Below, in pieces: positions 56,124 to 64,000 of a stretch of DNA of 64,000 bases. The notes beneath the pieces were generated by a model. It did no database searches. It was not told the origin of the DNA and saw nothing but the letters and a program-made list of their open reading frames with translations. The position numbers and the translations under genes are program-made. This DNA is from a bacterium. Lineage in GTDB: Bacteria; Zhuqueibacterota; QNDG01; DSAB01. The DNA is taken from contig JAFGDT010000021.1 of assembly GCA_016931965.1 (NCBI GenBank), forward strand, positions 1-64,000. Reading direction: 5' to 3'. Numbering within the stretch: the first letter of the stretch is position 1; the number at the start of each line of letters is the position of its first letter.

Positions 56124-58547
56124 TTATTCTCTGAATACACGGGCTACATCCGCAACATAATCATCTTTCTCCAGTCGAATCAGATGAACGCCCTGTGTAT
56201 TCCTCCCAATCACCTTTGTGTTTTCAATCATCTGTCTAATAATGATACCCTTTCCTGTAATGATCAGCAGATCGTCAGAATCCATCACATCCTTGATGGC
56301 AATCATTTTACCGACTTTTGCATTCGTTTTTAAAGTAATAATCCCCTTCCCACCTCTTGCCGTTACCCTGTAATCTGCAATTGCCGATCTCTTGCCAAAT
56401 CCCTTATCCGTAACGACCAACAGTGTGGTCTCGCGTTGAACGACCACCATGCCCACCACACGATCCCCCCTGGACAGTGTGATTCCCTTTACACCAGACG
56501 CTGTTCTTCCCATAACCCTCACATCGGATTCCCGGAAACGGATAGCTTTTCCTTCTCGGGTTCCAAGCACGATATCCTGGTTCCCATCTGTTAGTCTGGC
56601 CCCTATCAACTGGTCTCCCGGTTTAATCGTAATCGCATTGATACCCACACGTCTTGGTTTTCTGAACGCAGAAAGATTCGTTTTTTTAACAATTCCATTT
56701 TTCGTTGCCATAAAAATATATTTTTGCTCTTCAAAGGACCTGATCGGCACAACGGCAGTGATTTTTTCTCCTTTGCTCGCCGTAAGAAGATTAACAATAG
56801 CCCGCCCCTTTGCTCCTCTGCCAACCTGGGGAACTTCGTGGACTTTCAACCAATAACATCTACCATTATCCGTTAAAAAAAGGATATACTGATGGGTTGA
56901 GGCAATAAAGAGATGTTCAATGGAATCCTCTTGTCTGATATCAGCTCCAATAACCCCTTTGCCACCCCGGTTCTGCCTTCTATAGCCCGAAACAGGAAAC
57001 CGTTTGATGTATCCCGAAAGAGAGATGGTAATAACCATATCCTCTTCTGCAATCATATCCTCTATCGAAAATTCCTCCGTTTTCGAAACGATCTCTGTCC
57101 GTCTTTCATCACCATATTTTTCTTTAATTGTCTTCAACTCTTTCTTAATAATATCCATTCTTTTGGGTTTGCTCTGAAGAACAAGCTTGAGTCTTTCGAT
57201 TTCCTTAATAAGGGCGAGGTACTCATCTTCTATTTTTTTCCTCTCCAAACCTGTTAGCCGCTGAAGGCGCATGTCAAGAATGGCTTTTGCCTGAATTTCT
57301 GAAAGTCCGAAAGTCTTCATTAATCCATTCTTTGCCGTTTCTGGATTCCGTGATTTCTTAATAAGCTTTACAATTTCATCAATATGATCCAGGGCGATTT
57401 TCAGCCCTTCAAGGATATGGGCTCTCTTTTCCGCCTTGTCAAGATCAAATTGTGTTCTTTTTAAAACGATCTCATGACAATGATCTATAAAATGTTGGAG
57501 CATTTCCTTGATCGTTAAAACCTGAGGTTGACCATCTACAAGGGCCAGTAAAATAATGCCCATGGTTGTTTGCATTTGTGTATGCGCAAACAATTGATTC
57601 ATAATGACACGTGGCTGTGGGTCTCTTTTTAATTCCAACACGATTCTGATACCATCCCGATCCGTCTCATCCCTGAGGTCTGTGATTCCCTCTATTTTTT
57701 TGGATTTCACAAGATTCACGACCGATGTAATAAGATTGGCCTTATTCACCTGATATGGAAGCTCCGTAAGTACAATAAATTCTCTTCCTCCCTTGTTTTT
57801 TTCCACATTCACTCTGGCCCGTAAGGTGATTTTTCCTCTACCTGTTTTGTATGCTTCTTGAATCCCAGAACTCCCGTAAATAATCCCTCCTGTGGGGAAA
57901 TCCGGGCCCTTGATATGTTCCATTAGCACGTCAACACTTATATCAGGCTTGTCAATCAACGTCGTTAATCCGTCTACAACTTCTACTAGATTATGAGGCG
58001 GGATATTTGTGGCCATTCCTACAGCTATACCGGAAGCCCCATTCACCATAAGGTTGGGAAACAGGGAAGGAAGTATGGAAGGCTCTTCAAGCGATTCATC
58101 AAAATTGGGTAAAAACCTTACCGTCTCTTTCTGAATGTCCTGTATCATTTGCTCTGCAATCATTGTCAGTCGGGCTTCGGTATACCGCATGGCTGCAGCC
58201 GAATCCCCGTCTATAGATCCAAAGTTGCCCTGCCCGTCTATGAGAGGGTATCTGAGGGAAAACGATTGGACCATTCGAACCATCGCATCATATACCGCAG
58301 AATCGCCATGAGGATGGTATTTCCCCAAAACTTCGCCAACAATGCGGGCTGACTTGCGATAGGGTCTATTCGGCAGAAATCCCTGTTCGTACATTCCGTA
58401 AATAATGCGCCTCTGTACAGGTTTCAATCCATCCCTTACGTCAGGCAGGGCTCGGGATACAATGACAGACATTGAATAATCAATGTAAGAGTTTTTCATC
58501 TCTTCTTCGATATAGACCTGAATGATTTTTTCCCTTTTTTCGGCCAT
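56124..58547 (-). CDS. gyrA: DNA gyrase subunit A
   Basis: 807 residues. Active-site Tyr122 (AAMRYTEAR), the quinolone-determining helix [17 protein letters not shown] with Ser83 and Asp87 (E. coli numbering coincides, sensitive-type residues), and the GyrA box QNRGGKG (525-531) that marks a true gyrase rather than topoisomerase IV ParC. The C-terminal beta-pinwheel follows. It introduces negative supercoils with GyrB, whose gene is 24 bp upstream. Confidence 0.97.
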   Translation of the reverse strand: MAEKREKIIQVYIEEEMKNSYIDYSMSVIVSRALPDVRDGLKPVQRRIIYGMYEQGFLPNRPYRKSARIVGEVLGKYHPHGDSAVYDAMVRMVQSFSLRYPLIDGQGNFGSIDGDSAAAMRYTEARLTMIAEQMIQDIQKETVRFLPNFDESLEEPSILPSLFPNLMVNGASGIAVGMATNIPPHNLVEVVDGLTTLIDKPDISVDVLMEHIKGPDFPTGGIIYGSSGIQEAYKTGRGKITLRARVNVEKNKGGREFIVLTELPYQVNKANLITSVVNLVKSKKIEGITDLRDETDRDGIRIVLELKRDPQPRVIMNQLFAHTQMQTTMGIILLALVDGQPQVLTIKEMLQHFIDHCHEIVLKRTQFDLDKAEKRAHILEGLKIALDHIDEIVKLIKKSRNPETAKNGLMKTFGLSEIQAKAILDMRLQRLTGLERKKIEDEYLALIKEIERLKLVLQSKPKRMDIIKKELKTIKEKYGDERRTEIVSKTEEFSIEDMIAEEDMVITISLSGYIKRFPVSGYRRQNRGGKGVIGADIRQEDSIEHLFIASTHQYILFLTDNGRCYWLKVHEVPQVGRGAKGRAIVNLLTASKGEKITAVVPIRSFEEQKYIFMATKNGIVKKTNLSAFRKPRRVGINAITIKPGDQLIGARLTDGNQDIVLGTREGKAIRFRESDVRVMGRTASGVKGITLSRGDRVVGMVVVQRETTLLVVTDKGFGKRSAIADYRVTARGGKGIITLKTNAKVGKMIAIKDVMDSDDLLIITGKGIIIRQMIENTKVIGRNTQGVHLIRLEKDDYVADVARVFRE

Positions 58548-58571
58548 GAAATTCCCTATGATAAAAATCGT

Positions 58572-60766
<2,195 letters not shown>

Positions 60767-60767
60767 T

Positions 60768-61889
60768 TTAGCTGGAACCCAACTTAATCGGCATGATTAA
60801 CATTAAAAAGGATTCTTCTTTTCCCTGGGTCATTGGTGTAACCAGTGTCGCTCTTACAGGACTCTTTAAAAGAAAAATAACGTCTTCCGTATCAATTTGC
60901 TTCAGAATATCTAAAACATATTGTGCATTATACCCTATCTCCATAGGTTCTTCTTTATATTCCACATCCAGTTCTTCTCTTGCCTCACCACCAATATCAA
61001 TATCCTCAGAACAAACTATCAGTTTGTCCGGTTTGATGGAAAATCGAATTTGATGGGTTAAGACACTTGAAAACAAGGAAACACGTCGAACAGACGAGAC
61101 CAACAGATTTCTATTCACGGTCAATTGTTTATCATTGTCCCTTGGAATAACCCTTTCGTAGTCAGGATATTCACCTTCAACAAGTCTTGTATAGAGTATC
61201 GTTTTGGGAAAGTTAAAACGAAATCCATTATCGTCAATAACCAGTTTAATGGTATCTTCTCCATTCAGGTTCTTCAGTGCAATTTGGACAGCCTTTGATG
61301 GGATAATCATTTGTATCGGGTTTTCATCATAACGAAAACTTTTGTCCGCAATTTTAGCGAGTCTGTGTCCATCTGTCGATACCATACGAAATTCATCAGA
61401 CATGATTTGCATAAACACTCCCATCAGAGCGGGTCTGAGTTCTTCAGATGAAACTGCAAAAATTGTTTTACTGAACATTCTGCTCAGCATTGCAGAACTG
61501 ACTTCAACGGTACGTTCGTTTGACAGTAAAGGCATCTCCGGAAAATTCTCTTTTGAAATACCGGCAATCTGATAGATGCCTTTGTCAGTTGTAATCTTCA
61601 TGCGATTGTTTTCATCTAAATTAAAATGAATAGGAATCTCTGGTAGTGATCGGATCATTTCGGTTAGGACTTTCGCGGGTAAAGCAATGGAACCGTGTTT
61701 ATCTACTTCTTGAGGGCTGACTTCAGTTGTAATCGAAACTTCCAGATCTGTTGCGGTTATCTTAAGAATACCATTCTCAAGATCAAAGAGGATATTCTCT
61801 AGTATCGGGGTGGTTGACCTTGTAGGTACCACTCCGGAAATGATTTGAAGTGCATTTATTAAATCATTCTGAAGAATTGAAAATTTCAT
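60768..61889 (-). CDS. dnaN: DNA polymerase III beta clamp
   Basis: 373 residues with three clamp repeats; MKFSILQNDLINALQIISGVVPTRSTTPILENI at the N-terminus is diagnostic (first 20 residues span the first helix), and the C-terminus ends in FLMLIMPIKL, the typical MPMRL-like end. The frame opens at a GTG two codons upstream, but AGGAGG eight bases before the ATG fixes that start. It encircles DNA and tethers the replicative polymerase. Confidence 0.97.
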   Translation of the reverse strand: MKFSILQNDLINALQIISGVVPTRSTTPILENILFDLENGILKITATDLEVSITTEVSPQEVDKHGSIALPAKVLTEMIRSLPEIPIHFNLDENNRMKITTDKGIYQIAGISKENFPEMPLLSNERTVEVSSAMLSRMFSKTIFAVSSEELRPALMGVFMQIMSDEFRMVSTDGHRLAKIADKSFRYDENPIQMIIPSKAVQIALKNLNGEDTIKLVIDDNGFRFNFPKTILYTRLVEGEYPDYERVIPRDNDKQLTVNRNLLVSSVRRVSLFSSVLTHQIRFSIKPDKLIVCSEDIDIGGEAREELDVEYKEEPMEIGYNAQYVLDILKQIDTEDVIFLLKSPVRATLVTPMTQGKEESFLMLIMPIKLGSS

Positions 61890-62206
61890 GGTCACTTCCT
61901 CCTAAGATTAATCGGTTTATTTTCACTAATATAACAATAACTTTTAATAAAATAAACAAAAAAATATTAATAGATGTATCCCTGTGCATAAATAGGATAA
62001 CGAAAAGTAGTATTTATTTAAATACTTATAAAACATATATTTTTTTATAGTTATTTAATAATGATATTTTGTGATAAGACAGTGGAAAAGTTGTTTAAAA
62101 CGTAGAGAAGAAAATAGAAAAATTGTTATGAAGTACTTTGAACTGGAATTGTTCACATTACATTAACATACAATTAACACCATTCACCTGATTCAACAGG
62201 ATATTT
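61890..62206. other. dnaA-dnaN spacer, AT-rich, possible oriC part
   Basis: 317 bp, exceptionally AT-rich at 61918-62085. It holds one DnaA box TGTGCATAA (61983-61991, i.e. TTATGCACA on the other strand). The AT-rich stretch beside it would suit a DNA unwinding element. It also must hold the dnaN promoter if dnaN is not read through from dnaA. No hairpin terminator seen. Confidence 0.5.
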
Positions 62207-63601
62207 TCAAAGTGATGCCATTTCTATTTTCTTTTTTAAAGATTCAACGGTTTCCGTTATTTTATCGTTTTGTGTATTTTCCTTTAGTAGACTATATATC
62301 GTACGAACTGCGTGAATGACAGTTGTATGGTCTCTGCCACCAAAATGAAGTCCGATACTTTTTAACGAATATCGTGTCATCTCTTTTGAAAGGTACATGG
62401 CAACTTGTCGGGCAAAGGCGATCTCCTTTTTTCGACTTTTCCCTCGCAGTAGATCGTCGGGAATGCCAAAATAATTACAAACTTCTCTTTGAATTTCTTC
62501 AATTGAGATGTCATGTTTTTTGTTTATAAAAATATCTTTAAGTACTGTTTTTGCAAGATCTAAACTAATGTCAATTCCCTTAAGGGAAGAAAAAGCAAGC
62601 AGTTTAATGAGTGCACCTTCAAGCTCCCTGATATTCGATGTAATGTTTGTAGCGATATATTCAATAATTTCCATGGAAATGTTTATGCTGTCGAGATTGG
62701 CTTTTTGTTGTAGGATTGCGATTCTTGTTTCTAAGTCGGGGGGCTGAATATCTGCAACAAGACCCCACTGGAAACGTGAAATAAGTCTCTCTTCAAGACC
62801 CTTAAGTTCCTTGGGTGGGCGATCAGATGAAAGGACGATTTGTTTGCCTTTTTGATGCAAGGCATTAAAGGTATGAAAAAATTCTTCTTGGGTTCGCTCC
62901 TTGCTCATAAAAAATTGTATATCATCTACGAGAAGAAGGTCGACATTGCGGTAAATTTGGCTAAACTCTGTTGTACGGTTGTTTTGAATTGAATTGATGA
63001 ATTCAATGGTAAATTTTTCGCTTGAGACATACCTTATTCTGTTTGCATAATTATTTTCTTTCGCAAAATTACCAATAGCTTGAATGAGATGGGTTTTGCC
63101 AAGACCTACTCCACCGTATATAACCAATGGATTGAAAGAGGTTCTGCCGGGTGCTTCAGCTACGGCAAGAGAAGCTGCCTTTGCAAATTGATTGCCACTC
63201 CCACTGACAAAATTTTCAAATGTATATCTTGAGTGAAGATGGGTCTCTTCTCCCATATATTGTCCGGGTGATTTTTTCTGTTCCTTTATGGTCTGAAATG
63301 CTTTGTGTTTGTTTCCCTGTAGAATAATATATTGAGGAACTGTATCCTCCCCGATCACCTGGGTGAGAGCGGACCGGATGGTTTGGGGGTAGTGCTCTTC
63401 TAACCATTCATAAAAAAATTGACTGGGCACCTGAATATTGAATTGGTTGTTTTCAAGTTTTAAGGGGACAATGGGTAGGAACCATGTTTGATAGCTTTGT
63501 GGACTGACGTTCTCTTTTATGATTTGAAGACAACTTTCCCAAATTGATTTTGGATCAATGTTATCCACATGAATGGCCAAGTTATCCACATTCTGGCTCA
63601 T
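62207..63601 (-). CDS. dnaA: Chromosomal replication initiator DnaA
   Basis: 464 residues from the ATG at 63601, with AAAGGAG upstream; a longer frame to 63643 lacks support. Domain I helix WESCLQIIKENVSPQSYQTWF; domain II linker about 95-125; AAA+ domain with Walker A GGVGLGKT (163-170) and Walker B LLVDDIQF (223-230); domain IV with the DnaA signature GGRDHTTVIHA. It binds DnaA boxes and opens oriC. Its first 14 codons contain two perfect DnaA boxes, suggesting autoregulation. Confidence 0.97.
   Translation of the reverse strand: MSQNVDNLAIHVDNIDPKSIWESCLQIIKENVSPQSYQTWFLPIVPLKLENNQFNIQVPSQFFYEWLEEHYPQTIRSALTQVIGEDTVPQYIILQGNKHKAFQTIKEQKKSPGQYMGEETHLHSRYTFENFVSGSGNQFAKAASLAVAEAPGRTSFNPLVIYGGVGLGKTHLIQAIGNFAKENNYANRIRYVSSEKFTIEFINSIQNNRTTEFSQIYRNVDLLLVDDIQFFMSKERTQEEFFHTFNALHQKGKQIVLSSDRPPKELKGLEERLISRFQWGLVADIQPPDLETRIAILQQKANLDSINISMEIIEYIATNITSNIRELEGALIKLLAFSSLKGIDISLDLAKTVLKDIFINKKHDISIEEIQREVCNYFGIPDDLLRGKSRKKEIAFARQVAMYLSKEMTRYSLKSIGLHFGGRDHTTVIHAVRTIYSLLKENTQNDKITETVESLKKKIEMASL
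63561..63569 (+). promoter_or_regulatory. DnaA box TTATCCACA inside dnaA
   Basis: Perfect nine-base consensus box. On the coding strand it spells codons for Val12-Asp13-Asn14, within the dnaA N-terminus. Confidence 0.75.
63582..63590 (+). promoter_or_regulatory. DnaA box TTATCCACA inside dnaA, second copy
   Basis: Perfect consensus, 21 bp from the first box (two helical turns), same orientation, spelling Val5-Asp6-Asn7 of DnaA. Confidence 0.75.
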
Positions 63602-63865
63602 TATATACTCCTTTTTGTTTAAACAAAACGATATGCTGGACACGAAAGTCTATAAGGTTATTAAAACCAAGATATTACTGATTCCGATAAGGTCTGATAG
63701 AAAATAGATATCTTTATAAGTAACAATAAGAAAAGGTAACGAAATAGGCGTTTGTTAAATTATCCACAATTTATTCACCCAGTCCGTTTCTCTATTTTTG
63801 CGGAGGTAATATACTAAAAAGGGAACGAATGTCAAGAAAAAAACAAGGAATTTTGAAAATAAAAA
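63602..63865. other. Region upstream of dnaA, candidate oriC
   Basis: 264 bp of AT-rich sequence between the dnaA start and the upstream terminator. It contains the perfect DnaA box at 63760-63768 and a near-box TTATTCACC (63771-63779, one mismatch), both in the same orientation as the two boxes inside dnaA. The dnaA promoter should be here. Confidence 0.6.
63760..63768 (+). promoter_or_regulatory. DnaA box TTATCCACA upstream of dnaA
   Basis: Perfect consensus, 159 bp upstream of the dnaA start codon, followed two bases later by a one-mismatch box at 63771-63779. Confidence 0.75.
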
Positions 63866-63891
63866 ATGGGGCATACGCCAATATGCCCCAT
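63866..63891 (-). terminator. Rho-independent terminator (minus strand)
   Basis: ATGGGGCATA / TATGCCCCAT, ten perfect pairs around loop CGCCAA (plus-strand sense), flanked on the plus left by AAAAAA, so the minus transcript reads a GC-rich stem followed by UUUUUU. It ends a gene to the right of the window and isolates dnaA from it. Confidence 0.85.
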
Positions 63892-63928
63892 TCATCTACT
63901 GTTCGGTACTATAGGAAAATAGAGGGTG

Positions 63929-64000
63929 TCATTTGCCCTGTTTAAGAGCGGCATGGGCTGCCGATAGTCTTGCTATTGGCACTCTAAAGGGAGAACAACT
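63929..64000 (-). CDS. Partial CDS, C-terminal 23 residues
   Basis: The only frame open to the window edge among the minus frames, ending in TGA at 63929-63931, 37 bp before the strong terminator. The visible end RLSAAHAALKQGK is too short to identify. The terminator position supports a real gene end here. Confidence 0.4.
   Translation of the reverse strand, partial: SCSPFRVPIARLSAAHAALKQGK

Noticed and set aside
63929-64000. Ribosomal protein or rnpA at the window edge
   Set aside because: The 23 visible residues do not allow a family call, and rpmH/rnpA normally lie divergent from dnaA.

Overview
This is a bacterial chromosome segment of low-to-moderate G+C that includes the replication-initiation region. 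The envelope is diderm: there are two TonB-dependent receptors, a phosphate-type porin, an Mla/MCE lipid-transport operon, several lipoproteins and FecR/YfiR periplasmic proteins. The gene order dnaA-dnaN-DUF721-gyrB-gyrA-archease, with no recF between dnaN and gyrB, together with PAC2, YfiR, DUF2085 and GH130 proteins, points to a heterotrophic lineage near the FCB group (Marinimicrobia, KSB1 or Calditrichota-like). That placement is inference; there is no rRNA in the window. No tRNA, rRNA, CRISPR array, prophage or intact insertion sequence was recognised.

Layout. 0-4.3 kb (minus): a mannan-disaccharide module of GH130 phosphorylase, cellobiose 2-epimerase and a sodium:solute symporter. 4.7-17.7 kb: a phosphate-homeostasis island with a NapH-like polyferredoxin, PhoB/PhoR, a PhoU-like protein and a Na/Pi cotransporter, then (minus) porin-pstS-pstC-pstA-pstB, and divergently phoU. 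A candidate Pho box made of three 11-bp direct repeats lies between the porin and phoU. The island is interrupted at 10.2-11.9 kb by three small accessory genes, each followed by a related short dyad repeat. 17.7-19.8 kb: cysE, panB and a membrane protein. 19.8-26.5 kb (minus): YfiR, TonB receptor, CHASE8-like/HisKA_2 kinase and a hybrid multi-PAS kinase in one tight signalling operon. 26.9-33.9 kb (minus): M50 protease, mlaEFD, gpmI, a DUF362 ferredoxin protein and small unknowns. 34-40.8 kb (plus): ligA, ispG, an MBL-fold hydrolase, an M23 peptidase and rhomboid. 41-45.5 kb: a GH3 lipoprotein, a decayed SGNH hydrolase gene and an S23/IVS-type four-helix protein. 45.5-49.4 kb (minus): a second TonB receptor operon and two membrane proteins. 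49.6-53.5 kb (plus): a membrane-anchored receiver, metallophosphoesterase, PAC2, NUDIX and a lipoprotein. 53.5-63.6 kb (minus): FecR, an unknown 445-residue acidic protein, archease, gyrA, gyrB, DUF721, dnaN and dnaA, with DnaA boxes inside and upstream of dnaA.

How the genes work together. The clearest functional units are (1) phosphorolytic use of imported mannobiose, (2) phosphate sensing and two-route phosphate uptake under a shared Pho operator, (3) an envelope-to-kinase signalling unit built around YfiR and a TonB receptor, and (4) the replication/gyrase block with a probable oriC. The candidates least explained by known families are the membrane-tethered single-domain receiver, the cassette-like small-gene patch, and the 445-residue protein translationally coupled to FecR.
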